Shown here: one piece after another, positions 1 to 6,431 of the stretch
How the letters are laid out: the number at the start of each line of letters is the position of its first letter
How positions within the stretch are numbered: position 1 is the stretch's first letter
Assembly: GCA_964448085.1 (NCBI GenBank)
Contig: CAYUUX010000014.1
Location: forward strand, 1 to 22,559
Source: CAIJMI01 sp964448085
Lineage (GTDB): Bacteria; Patescibacteriota; Microgenomatia; UBA10105; UBA927
Length of the DNA stretch: 22,559 bases
Direction: 5' to 3'
The notes under the pieces: model-generated
What the model was told of the DNA's origin: nothing
Database searches by the model: none
What the model saw: only the letters and a program-made list of their open reading frames with translations
Program-made: the position numbers and the translations under genes

Positions 1-634
1 CAACAACCTCACCATCCCATGTTTGTCCGTCTTGCGCAATGGTAATTGCGGTCCCAAGCATCTCCTGCAGCCGTGCATCTCGCTCTTGACTAGAGCGCAT
101 TGGGTAGGATCCTTCCAAATATGAACGGATTGGTTCAGCTGCAAGTTTTTTCCCATCAAACCATCCGCTGTCCAAAAAAATGAATGTTCTGTTATCAACG
201 GAATACGTACAGCCATATTCCGTTCCTACAAGACAGAGTGATTTAAATTCCCACACACCAGGTGTAGCTTCTTCAGGAAGAATATAGGGGTTGGGAACAA
301 AAGAAATGCGTTCCTGTTTGTCTCCCAACCGTATGTCCAACACAGTTTGTATTTTTTGGTCAAAGCGTATGGATGAATCAGGCGCAATACCGTATGGCTC
401 TGGGCGCTCCGTTGCTGTTGCAAACGGTGTCGGTGTGATAGTGGGCACCAACTCCGGAGTACCAGTCGCAAACGGCATGTCTGTCTCTTGAGGAGTCCAC
501 ATGGGAGATGGTAAAGGAACAGGTGATTCTGTGGATCGTTTTTCCAACAAAGCAGCCGCAGCACTGCACCCTGTGCTAAAAAACAGAGATGCCACTGCTC
601 CAATTCGAAATGCTATGTGTTGCTCCGGTCGCAT
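1..634 (-). CDS. Lipoprotein with Pro/Thr-rich linker, C-terminus beyond window edge
   Basis: The frame is open from an ATG at 634 to the window edge, giving 211 residues with the C-terminus missing. Residues 8-23 form a hydrophobic signal ending in FFSTGC, which reads as a lipobox with lipidated Cys23, so the protein should be anchored on the outer face of the membrane. Residues 35-80 are a low-complexity Pro/Thr/Ser linker. Residues 88-211 look globular. The stretch FIFLDSGWFDGKKL near 151-164, followed by LGTAITIAQDG near 193-203, faintly recalls the sortase fold (His-x-Ser strand, then a GD-I-V strand), but Asp155 stands where a sortase has its His, and any catalytic Cys would lie outside the window. 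I do not recognise the family with confidence. A TATAAT lies five bases before the ATG and there is no Shine-Dalgarno sequence. Confidence 0.75.
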   Translation of the reverse strand, partial: MRPEQHIAFRIGAVASLFFSTGCSAAAALLEKRSTESPVPLPSPMWTPQETDMPFATGTPELVPTITPTPFATATERPEPYGIAPDSSIRFDQKIQTVLDIRLGDKQERISFVPNPYILPEEATPGVWEFKSLCLVGTEYGCTYSVDNRTFIFLDSGWFDGKKLAAEPIRSYLEGSYPMRSSQERDARLQEMLGTAITIAQDGQTWDGEVV

Positions 635-639
635 AGATA

Positions 640-645
640 ATTATA
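640..645 (-). promoter_or_regulatory. -10 element of the lipoprotein gene
   Basis: Perfect TATAAT on the minus strand, five bases before the ATG at 634. I find no good -35 at 16-18 bp. Transcription would start at or next to the start codon. Confidence 0.5.
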
Positions 646-712
646 GGATATGCAGTATATACGATTTTGAAGAAAAACGAAAACGAGAGAACAGGCATGG
701 TGCTTCCAGTAA

Positions 713-750
713 AACGGAAGCGATAGAGTTCATGTCTACTCGTTTCCGTT
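713..750 (-). terminator. Possible terminator after the secreted repeat protein gene
   Basis: Inverted repeat with AACGGAA pairing to TTCCGTT, one mismatch, then CGA/TCG and a 16-base loop. On the minus strand it is followed by only four T, so the U-tract is weak. It lies about 40 bases past the stop at 788 and before the next minus-strand promoter. Confidence 0.4.
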
Positions 751-787
751 CTTTATGTATTATCTGTTGGGCCCGACAGACAAATTG

Positions 788-1735
788 TTAACCGCCAAAC
801 AATGAAGTCAACCAGCTCCAAAGAATAACCCACAATGAGGGGCCATTCCCACCGGTAACCGGTGCTTCTACAATCGGCGGTTCAGGCGGTTCATTGGGCT
901 TACACGACCCGAGATGAATAGTTCCTTCACCGGATCCTTGATACCCTTCCGCCGCTACCCATGAATACGGATAGTCGCCCTTCGTAAGTTTTACAGAGCC
1001 GCTTTGGGTGTATTCCTGACCGTTTAACGTCAAAATTGCATGGTCAAGAACAAATTCCACCGTCGTTTCGGACTCACCGACCCACTTGCACGCGCCGATG
1101 GTGATCGTTGCGGATGCCTGATTAGGTGGACACGATCCTACAGTAACGCTTCCATCACCGCTTCCAGTATATCCAGGTAAAGCAACCCAGGTATATGGAT
1201 ACGTTCCAGGGGCAAGCTTGATGGTTGTTGACGCATCGTATGTTGATCCATTGATCGTCAATGATGCACCAACCAAAGTGATGACCACGTCTGTCAGCGA
1301 TCCGTCTTTTTCAGTCCATGAGCATTTTCCTAACGTGACTGTCGCTGATGCAGGGTCTTCAGATCCGCAGTTATATTCACCGGCATATTCCTCAGGATTG
1401 TGAAGCTGGTAGGTATTCCCATTCCATTCCACGCTCGCAGCGGTGACGTTGTGATACCCGTTTTGTGCGTAGTAGGAAAAGTGCCATGTTCCACCCGTGA
1501 ACTTGTCAGCTTCCACCGTATACCCTGTGCCGTTATCCGTAAACGTTAGTGTTCCGGGCGCAGGTATTTCTTCTGTGTGAACCAAGACAAAGTGGATTTC
1601 CAGCCGACCGTCTTCTTTGCATTCGATGTGGCTCAAATTCAACTGTGGTTCTTGCTGCTGTGCCTGTACTCTTGTCGAAATAATCAACAGAATAAGCACA
1701 ACAATTGAAAAAACGCTCACCAACAACTTTTTCAT
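788..1735 (-). CDS. Secreted protein with two tandem Cys-containing beta repeats and a hydrophobic tail
   Basis: 315 residues. The N-terminus has a signal peptide (two Lys, hydrophobic 5-20, probable cleavage after TRVQA at 25). Residues 28-127 form a Thr/Gly-rich beta-type domain. Two similar repeats follow, about 129-206 and 207-282, each with an ASAT(V/I)T(L/I)G start, an NG-x-x-Y turn, a YPY-(T/S)-WVA motif and a closing GSC. Cysteines at 39, 123, 138, 202, 216 and 278 could pair as one disulfide per domain. A Pro/Glu linker leads to APVTGG at 291-296 and a Trp-rich hydrophobic end (299-313), arranged like a sorting signal but without the usual basic tail. It is therefore an exposed surface or secreted protein of unknown binding role. 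A strong Shine-Dalgarno supports the start. Confidence 0.85.
   Translation of the reverse strand: MKKLLVSVFSIVVLILLIISTRVQAQQQEPQLNLSHIECKEDGRLEIHFVLVHTEEIPAPGTLTFTDNGTGYTVEADKFTGGTWHFSYYAQNGYHNVTAASVEWNGNTYQLHNPEEYAGEYNCGSEDPASATVTLGKCSWTEKDGSLTDVVITLVGASLTINGSTYDASTTIKLAPGTYPYTWVALPGYTGSGDGSVTVGSCPPNQASATITIGACKWVGESETTVEFVLDHAILTLNGQEYTQSGSVKLTKGDYPYSWVAAEGYQGSGEGTIHLGSCKPNEPPEPPIVEAPVTGGNGPSLWVILWSWLTSLFGG
890..1351 (-). repeat. Two tandem domain repeats within the secreted protein
   Basis: Coding repeats of about 78 and 76 codons (1118-1351 and 890-1117). They share the order of motifs NG-x-x-Y, YPY-(T/S)-WVA, GSG-(D/E)-G and a terminal GSC. They are similar rather than identical at the DNA level, so the duplication is old. 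Confidence 0.75.
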
Positions 1736-1742
1736 CTCAAAA

Positions 1743-1748
1743 CCTCCT
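1743..1748 (-). promoter_or_regulatory. Strong Shine-Dalgarno of the secreted repeat protein
   Basis: AGGAGG seven bases before the ATG at 1735. It is the strongest Shine-Dalgarno I see in the window, in contrast with the many starts that have none. Confidence 0.8.
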
Positions 1749-1750
1749 CA

Positions 1751-1969
1751 CTAAGCTCTTACCCGATAAGCACGTGCGAATGCAACAATTTTCCTTTCCT
1801 CCTTTCCCTCAATACTCTCCAGATTGAGAGCATGATGGACACAACGGGGTATGTACATCATGCCCGCAACCAAGATTTCTTGAAAAAAAGGTGCCTGTTC
1901 TCTCGTTGTTAAAGTGCAAAAAACATTGTTAATACGCACTGCAATCATGCTTTTATGACTTTGGCGCAT
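1751..1969 (-). CDS. Doubtful small ORF, 72 residues, no known family
   Basis: An open frame from the ATG at 1969 to a stop 15 bases before the next start. A TATAAT lies 12 bases upstream, and the stop sits just ahead of the next gene's Shine-Dalgarno, so the spacing looks like an operon. The product is basic, with no signal peptide, repeat or motif I recognise. The composition is not clearly protein-like. The stretch could equally be a 5' untranslated leader of the secreted repeat protein gene. Confidence 0.3.
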   Translation of the reverse strand: MRQSHKSMIAVRINNVFCTLTTREQAPFFQEILVAGMMYIPRCVHHALNLESIEGKEERKIVAFARAYRVRA

Positions 1970-1981
1970 TAAGCATTCCTG

Positions 1982-2010
1982 ATTATACAAAGTTGATCAA
2001 ATATTTTCCA
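1982..2010 (-). promoter_or_regulatory. Promoter for the minus-strand small ORF and secreted protein
   Basis: TATAAT at 1982-1987 on the minus strand, with TGGAAA at 2005-2010 (four of six matches to TTGACA) and a 17 bp spacer. Transcription would start near 1975, about 240 bases before the secreted protein. Confidence 0.5.
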
Positions 2011-2043
2011 TAGACGTCGCATAATAATAAAATGCTCTACAAG

Positions 2044-2052
2044 TTATCCACA
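2044..2052 (+). other. Perfect DnaA-box sequence in an AT-rich divergent intergenic region
   Basis: TTATCCACA matches the DnaA-box consensus exactly. It lies 15 bases before the -35 of the plus-strand helix-turn-helix gene. AAATATTTTC occurs at 1999-2008 and again at 2053-2062. No second good box is visible and there is no dnaA or dnaN in the window, so a full origin is not supported. Confidence 0.3.
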
Positions 2053-2067
2053 AAATATTTTCATCCA

Positions 2068-2097
2068 TTGACAATGTCCGACATCTCATGATATTGT
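2068..2097 (+). promoter_or_regulatory. Promoter of the helix-turn-helix gene
   Basis: Perfect TTGACA at 2068-2073, an 18 bp spacer, then an extended -10 (TG, one base, TATTGT at 2092-2097). Transcription should start near 2104, leaving a leader of about 40 bases that holds the Shine-Dalgarno. Confidence 0.55.
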
Positions 2098-2144
2098 TTG
2101 ACTGCTAACGATATATTTTCTTGCCCAAGTACAAAGGAGACCCT

Positions 2145-2345
2145 ATGGCGATGGGCGATGAATGGCCAGATTTACTTACCGTAAAGGAAGTCGCAAAAAT
2201 ATTGCGCGTTTCCCCTCTTACAATCAAGCGTTGGGGCAAACGGGGAAAGCTTCCGGCAATCAGAATTAACTCCCGAGGGGACCGAAGGTACAAGAAAGAA
2301 GCTGTTATGTGGCTTCTCGGACTCCAACAAAAAGGGCAAGTATAA
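2145..2345 (+). CDS. Small helix-turn-helix DNA-binding protein (excisionase/MerR-type fold)
   Basis: 66 residues. LLTVKEVAKILRVSPLTIKR followed by WGKRGKLPAIRI, then a (R/Y)-rich wing and a short C-terminal helix, is the classic pattern of the HTH_17/excisionase-like winged helix: helix, recognition helix with S-x-x-T-I-x-R-W, then the G-x-L-P-A wing. Such lone proteins bind DNA as small regulators or recombination directionality factors; no integrase or attachment site is seen nearby, so a transcriptional role is more likely. I chose the ATG at 2145 because GGAG lies five to six bases upstream. A TTG at 2121 would add eight residues but lacks a Shine-Dalgarno. Its stop codon abuts the galT stop with no gap (convergent). 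Confidence 0.8.
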   Translation: MAMGDEWPDLLTVKEVAKILRVSPLTIKRWGKRGKLPAIRINSRGDRRYKKEAVMWLLGLQQKGQV

Positions 2346-3200
2346 TTATTCCTCTTTGATGCTTTTTAAGAGCTCTGCTGCATCCGTGGGGTCGATCACA
2401 TTGACGTTTAATCCCGTTCCCAGTTCAAATCCAGCACGATGAATGGAGCGCGGAATGATACGGATAAACCAATTCTTTCCGGGAAAAATATAGTAATTGA
2501 ACACAAATGGCTCATTGGCCTGCTTAAATTGCAAATCAGGACTTTTCAGTACCCGGCTGATCCGCCGCAATGTCCGCCGTACAAGAGTGGCAACTTCTGG
2601 AAGCTCTGCGTCGGTAATGTCTCCGAACTTTTTCCCTTCTGTCTTTGGTGCAATCCAAACTTCAAACGGCCATTGGGAAAAGTCCGGACAATACGTTGTA
2701 AACATCGCACCCTCTTCTATAATATTTTGGAATGGCTCGATGCTCACCGCATCAAGATTAATCTGATTTGGAACCACGACTAATTGACTGTGTGGGTGTT
2801 TTAAGCTTGCGCCTGCTGATGCACCGTGGTTACAGAATATCAAGACCTGACCTGATGATTCATGCGTTCTATACCGGTCACGGTACACGGAAAATATTTT
2901 TATTACTTGTTCGACAGACAACGTGTCAACGTCATCCGTATCGGATGCGCTGTGAATGATCACCTCATGGATATCCGTTATCGGATACTTGTTCGGCACG
3001 ACCCGTACAACCCATCCGGAAGTATCCGGTTCCCCCGGACCCAAACGGTACAATTCGGGAGGAGTAAGTTTCTCATTACCGGGACAAAACGGACACGCGC
3101 CATACGTTATCGGTTTTTCGGCCACGTTTGGCCTGTTGTTTCGTGCTGGAGAAATGATCACCCAGCGCTGTGTCCTGATATCAGGGACATATTTTGCCAT
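2346..3200 (-). CDS. galT: Galactose-1-phosphate uridylyltransferase
   Basis: 284 residues, shorter than the roughly 350 of the E. coli enzyme but in line with compact bacterial and archaeal forms. It should swap UMP between UDP-glucose and galactose-1-phosphate in the Leloir pathway. Visible marks are the R-x-x-RWVIISPAR start, the zinc-type CPFC at 36-39, NHGASAGAS at 124-132 and the nucleophile motif HPHSQ at 135-139, in which His137 would carry the UMP. The C-terminal half has the second HIT-like domain (FEVWIAPK, then a KNWFIRIIPR-type strand). No epimerase or galactokinase is adjacent, so it may serve UDP-sugar supply for glycan synthesis. A well-formed promoter ends seven bases before the ATG. 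Confidence 0.92.
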   Translation of the reverse strand: MAKYVPDIRTQRWVIISPARNNRPNVAEKPITYGACPFCPGNEKLTPPELYRLGPGEPDTSGWVVRVVPNKYPITDIHEVIIHSASDTDDVDTLSVEQVIKIFSVYRDRYRTHESSGQVLIFCNHGASAGASLKHPHSQLVVVPNQINLDAVSIEPFQNIIEEGAMFTTYCPDFSQWPFEVWIAPKTEGKKFGDITDAELPEVATLVRRTLRRISRVLKSPDLQFKQANEPFVFNYYIFPGKNWFIRIIPRSIHRAGFELGTGLNVNVIDPTDAAELLKSIKEE

Positions 3201-3207
3201 TACATCT

Positions 3208-3236
3208 AGTATTCACTAATCATCCTGAAGTATCAA
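3208..3236 (-). promoter_or_regulatory. galT promoter, leaderless geometry
   Basis: TTGATA at 3231-3236 (five of six), a 17 bp spacer, AATACT at 3208-3213, then seven bases to the ATG at 3200. There is no Shine-Dalgarno. This is the clearest example of the window's leaderless promoter pattern. Confidence 0.7.
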
Positions 3237-3250
3237 GAGAAAAACAACGC

Positions 3251-4267
3251 TTAGCAAAATTGCTGAAGGAGCGACGTTGCTTCTGTTTTTTTCTCATCCG
3301 TCACAACGAGTCTCACCAATCCTTTTTTCGGTTGGCCATAATAGACGACTGCCCCAAAAGGGGCATGAAGTATGACGGGAAGCACCAAAAGATCTTCCTC
3401 ACCGTCAACAACCAAAGTTGTCGGTTGCTTCACCTCTGCCCAATGGTCTATATATGCAATTGCTTCGTTGCTGATAAACCCCGGTCCGCTTGCAACATGC
3501 ACTTTTTTCCCGGGAAGCTTGTCCCACCAATCTTTTTCCCACACAAACGGTTTGCGTTCTGCCTGCAGATCGATAATGGCAAACGTCGGTCTTGCACCTT
3601 CTTGGAGTAATCGTTTCGTTGTGTGATCACCAACGGTAACAATAATCTTTTTATAATCGTCCCGTATGATAGTACGCGCCAACGCTTCACGAATAATGTC
3701 GCCAATCGGCTTGGTTAATTCTTTGCGAAGATGCACCGGCATGACCAAGTGCCCTTTTTGATCAATGACTCCCTGACGAACCCGTGTGGATGAGAGAGGC
3801 AGCATATCCTGCGCTTTCACCATCGGTATTGTCAGAACGGTCAATTCAGAAAGACCGGATGCAATCCGCTTGGCGTTGATACGCCGTGCGTTATCTTGCG
3901 TTTCTTCGGAAACAAGTATCGCATCAAAATCTTCCCTACCCCTTGCCTGACCAAGCGTCGGACCATACAGATCCTCAATTGGTACAATCGTGGTTTGAAC
4001 AAAAACCCCTTTACGCCGTAACCAACCCTCCAGGTTCTTTTTCCGCGTTTCATAGTCCTGAATATCGCGTGTAGAAACGCACGGACACGCTGCGCCGGAT
4101 ATATTTTCCTCAACAATCGCCCCATGCTTATATGTGCGTACATACCCATCGCTTGTCAACCCGATGGTAACATGTGCACCTTCTTCAAAAGCACGCAGCA
4201 GCAACGCTTCATGGCCTGTATGAAGTCTGTCAAAAGTGCCCCCAAGAACGACATGTTGGAAACGCAT
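3251..4267 (-). CDS. Fused archaeal-type phosphopantetheine adenylyltransferase and DUF359 (GTP-dependent dephospho-CoA kinase)
   Basis: 338 residues with two domains. Residues 1-165 are a nucleotidyltransferase of the archaeal CoaD type, with GGTFDRLHTGH at 9-19 (the HxGH nucleotide site) and SSTR at 159-162 for the phosphate loop; it should adenylate 4'-phosphopantetheine to dephospho-CoA. Residues 177-338 match DUF359, shown in Thermococcus to be a GTP-dependent dephospho-CoA kinase: PVHLRKELTKPIG start, VGDHTT at 212-217, GPGFISNEA, then the hallmark DGEEDLLVLP at 288-297 and YGQPKKGLV. Together they would catalyse the last two steps to CoA. No bacterial CoaE-like P-loop is present. Domain assignments are from motifs seen by eye. 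Confidence 0.88.
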   Translation of the reverse strand: MRFQHVVLGGTFDRLHTGHEALLLRAFEEGAHVTIGLTSDGYVRTYKHGAIVEENISGAACPCVSTRDIQDYETRKKNLEGWLRRKGVFVQTTIVPIEDLYGPTLGQARGREDFDAILVSEETQDNARRINAKRIASGLSELTVLTIPMVKAQDMLPLSSTRVRQGVIDQKGHLVMPVHLRKELTKPIGDIIREALARTIIRDDYKKIIVTVGDHTTKRLLQEGARPTFAIIDLQAERKPFVWEKDWWDKLPGKKVHVASGPGFISNEAIAYIDHWAEVKQPTTLVVDGEEDLLVLPVILHAPFGAVVYYGQPKKGLVRLVVTDEKKTEATSLLQQFC

Positions 4268-4274
4268 ACATCAA

Positions 4275-4303
4275 ATTATACGCCATGGGATTCCTGCTTT
4301 GAA
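4275..4303 (-). promoter_or_regulatory. Promoter of the fused CoA enzyme, leaderless geometry
   Basis: TTCAAA at 4298-4303 (four of six), a 17 bp spacer and TATAAT at 4275-4280, then seven bases to the ATG at 4267. It overlaps the 3' end of the upstream gene. No Shine-Dalgarno is seen. Confidence 0.65.
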
Positions 4304-4878
4304 GCGTGTTTATGCTCTTCAACGGTTTGCTCATGTATATGATCCATTTCTTCCCTCCATGATTTCTCCCACTCTCTCCGTTCATACAGCTTGATTACAT
4401 CCTTTTTCCCCCAACGATGGTGCTTCCGAACGCCATGTCTATCGATTTTGTTGAGCATTTTTTCTGTCTTATCCTGAGGATTGTGAAACCTTTTATCCAT
4501 AACCTTTCTGACGGAATCAAGCACGATGATGGACTTGCCATCTGCTTGTTCAGTCAACAGTTTCTGTGCCTCTTCTGGTGTTGAAGCTTTCTTTTCCCTC
4601 AGGAGTTTAAGTATTTCCTCACTTTGTTGGTACCCATACTGTTCAAACATGTCGCTGTATGCTTCTTGCGTCAATCCAATTGCCTGCGCCGTAGCAGCAA
4701 TCCGTTCGTGTATTCTTCTCCATACTTCATTTGATGCCAATTGTGTTGCCATTTCGTGAGAATTCCCCTGCCAGTAAAAATAATGGATCAGCGCATCCCA
4801 ATTCATAGAACTCACGTCCGTCATATCCGGCTTTGGAAGAAGTGGCTGCTGTGGAGACTGTACTTCCGGACTGTTCAT
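4276..4878 (-). CDS. Unknown soluble helical protein
   Basis: 200 residues that I cannot assign to a family. It has a Pro/Gln-rich start (1-20), a mostly helical middle rich in Glu, Gln and Lys (40-115), a conserved-looking segment GKSIIVLDSVRKVMDKRF near 114-131, then a highly charged basic and acidic C-terminus with many His, Arg and Glu. There is no signal peptide or membrane segment, so it is probably cytoplasmic. The strong charge and the HHRWGKKD segment could suit nucleic-acid binding, but this is only inference. Its stop lies eight bases before the next gene's start. A TATAAT sits eight bases before its own ATG. Confidence 0.7.
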   Translation of the reverse strand: MNSPEVQSPQQPLLPKPDMTDVSSMNWDALIHYFYWQGNSHEMATQLASNEVWRRIHERIAATAQAIGLTQEAYSDMFEQYGYQQSEEILKLLREKKASTPEEAQKLLTEQADGKSIIVLDSVRKVMDKRFHNPQDKTEKMLNKIDRHGVRKHHRWGKKDVIKLYERREWEKSWREEMDHIHEQTVEEHKHASKQESHGV

Positions 4879-4886
4879 ACGCCCCT

Positions 4887-4892
4887 ATTATA
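4887..4892 (-). promoter_or_regulatory. -10 element of the unknown helical protein gene
   Basis: TATAAT with eight bases to the ATG at 4878; those bases include AGGGG, too close to the ATG to be a well-placed Shine-Dalgarno. The -35 region is poor. Confidence 0.5.
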
Positions 4893-4908
4893 CCTCCATC
4901 TGGCAAAT

Positions 4909-6384
4909 TTACCGTTCATTTGAAGGCTTACCAATCGCATATACACCCACAAATTCCTCATCCAGAGGTTTTTGAAAACGTGTTAATTCCACAAGATATT
5001 TCTGCACCCCAGCATATTGAGGACCGCGTGAGATAAAAAATGCAGGAGTGTCGGAAGGATACGAGGAAAGCGTTCCCAATAAATCTTGTTCGTTTGTTAG
5101 ATAGTACATTTCCATCGATGGGTAGCGACCCGAATACACAAACACGACATCTTCAGGATTCCCGCTGTCTTCGCGAACAAAAACAAGTGACGTTCCTTGA
5201 TGGGAAGCAGTATCAATAAACTGCAAAGCGTCTTTCACGCCGTAGCCGCTTGTCCATCCAGAAACGTATTGGGCAAAATCGTTTTGCGCTGCAGGATACA
5301 AACGAAGGAATCTAAAGTAGTGCAACGGAAAGAGGATAACAAGGAATGTACAGGCGCAACTGGTTGCTACCGTCAAACCAACAATTGCAGGATAGAGACG
5401 CCTCACGCTCCTTCGTATCTCCCAAAGTCCCATCCAGGCAAAAAGCGAGAAGACTGGAAGCAAAACAACAAGATAACGTGCCGTAAAATTCTTCCCAAAA
5501 ACGACAAAAAACAATACAGGAACGGCAAACCACAATACGAAAAACAACCGGTGTTTCATCCGCCCGAACAGCATGCCTACGACAGCACACACAGCAACAA
5601 ACGGCGTGGGATACGCAACAAACCAGACAAAAGACGCGTTTATATTTCGCCACCACACCTGCCATTGCCCGGACATGATCTCTATTAAAGTAAAGATCCA
5701 TTTTTCCGACCCGACCGCCAAAGCAGGATAGGAGGGGTGGATACGCAACGGAAACGTACACAAAAAAAGAATGATTCCGACAAGAACGAATACAAAAACC
5801 GCCGTAAAAAAACGGAGTGTACGGCGAAAAAACAAGATCAAAAGATTGAGCATGAGTACGGGAACAAAAACCATAATTGTTGCTTTCCCCCACCAAAAAA
5901 TACCCAAGAGTGCCCCAATACACACTGCATAAACCGATCGTTTCGATATCCAAAACCGCAAAGACACATATAAAAGCATGCTTGTGCCCATCGTCATGAT
6001 CGATTCTGCAATTGCTAATCGGTCAAAAAAGACTAAAAATGGGTTACAAAGAAGCAATAGAAGAAACAAAAATGGTTTTCGGTTGGAAAACAGCGTACGA
6101 AAAACCAATAGGGAAAAAAGGATAGTACCAGCAGAACAGATAACAGAAACGAGCCGCGCAGCAATCAGCGGATCCAATGGGAAACGGTCCGCTGCGATCC
6201 CAAAAAGTATCATCGTTCCGGGCGGCTTCCCATCCAACACAACCGGCATCCACCATGGTTGGAAACCCAACACAATATCACGCCCCCAATGGAGATAGAT
6301 TGATTCATCGTTAAAAATCGGGAGGCGTCCCAAAAAGAACACGCGGGTCAGAAAAAAAAGAAGTATACATACAACCGTCGCCAT
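4909..6384 (-). CDS. GT-C membrane glycosyltransferase (PMT/ArnT-like, GT39/GT83 type)
   Basis: 491 residues with about ten to twelve hydrophobic helices. The first helix is followed by an outside loop holding FNDESIY, where Asp26-Glu27 are the likely catalytic acidic pair of GT-C enzymes, and by DGKPPG at 51-56, the KPP loop motif of PMT/ArnT-like transferases. The last 110 residues form a soluble outside domain. Enzymes of this class move a sugar from a polyprenyl-phosphate donor to a protein or lipid on the outer face of the membrane; donor and acceptor cannot be told from sequence. The start at 6384 is backed by a promoter ending seven bases upstream. The gene lies 47 bases past the transketolase stop. 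Confidence 0.85.
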   Translation of the reverse strand: MATVVCILLFFLTRVFFLGRLPIFNDESIYLHWGRDIVLGFQPWWMPVVLDGKPPGTMILFGIAADRFPLDPLIAARLVSVICSAGTILFSLLVFRTLFSNRKPFLFLLLLLCNPFLVFFDRLAIAESIMTMGTSMLLYVSLRFWISKRSVYAVCIGALLGIFWWGKATIMVFVPVLMLNLLILFFRRTLRFFTAVFVFVLVGIILFLCTFPLRIHPSYPALAVGSEKWIFTLIEIMSGQWQVWWRNINASFVWFVAYPTPFVAVCAVVGMLFGRMKHRLFFVLWFAVPVLFFVVFGKNFTARYLVVLLPVFSLFAWMGLWEIRRSVRRLYPAIVGLTVATSCACTFLVILFPLHYFRFLRLYPAAQNDFAQYVSGWTSGYGVKDALQFIDTASHQGTSLVFVREDSGNPEDVVFVYSGRYPSMEMYYLTNEQDLLGTLSSYPSDTPAFFISRGPQYAGVQKYLVELTRFQKPLDEEFVGVYAIGKPSNER

Positions 6385-6391
6385 CCCCTTA

Positions 6392-6420
6392 ATCCTAAAG
6401 AGTTAAAAAACAACTTGCAA
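6392..6420 (-). promoter_or_regulatory. Promoter of the GT-C transferase, leaderless geometry
   Basis: TTGCAA at 6415-6420 (four of six), a 17 bp spacer and TAGGAT at 6392-6397, then seven bases to the ATG. It lies in the short gap after the transketolase stop, so this gene is likely transcribed on its own. Confidence 0.55.
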
Positions 6421-6431
6421 GCAGAACGTCT

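Noticed and set aside
2121..2345. HTH protein as excisionase of an integrated element
   Set aside because: No integrase, attachment repeats or composition change nearby.
2346..3200. HPHSQ in place of HPHGQ in GalT
   Set aside because: Ser at this place is common in compact GalT enzymes, so it is not remarkable.
5312..5953. 213-codon minus-strand ORF inside the GT-C gene
   Set aside because: It is in another frame of the same strand as a well-supported membrane transferase; Cys-rich nonsense composition.
6400..6431. Terminator between tkt and the GT-C gene
   Set aside because: There is a T-run on the minus strand but no real stem before it; the TTGCAA there fits better as a -35 element.
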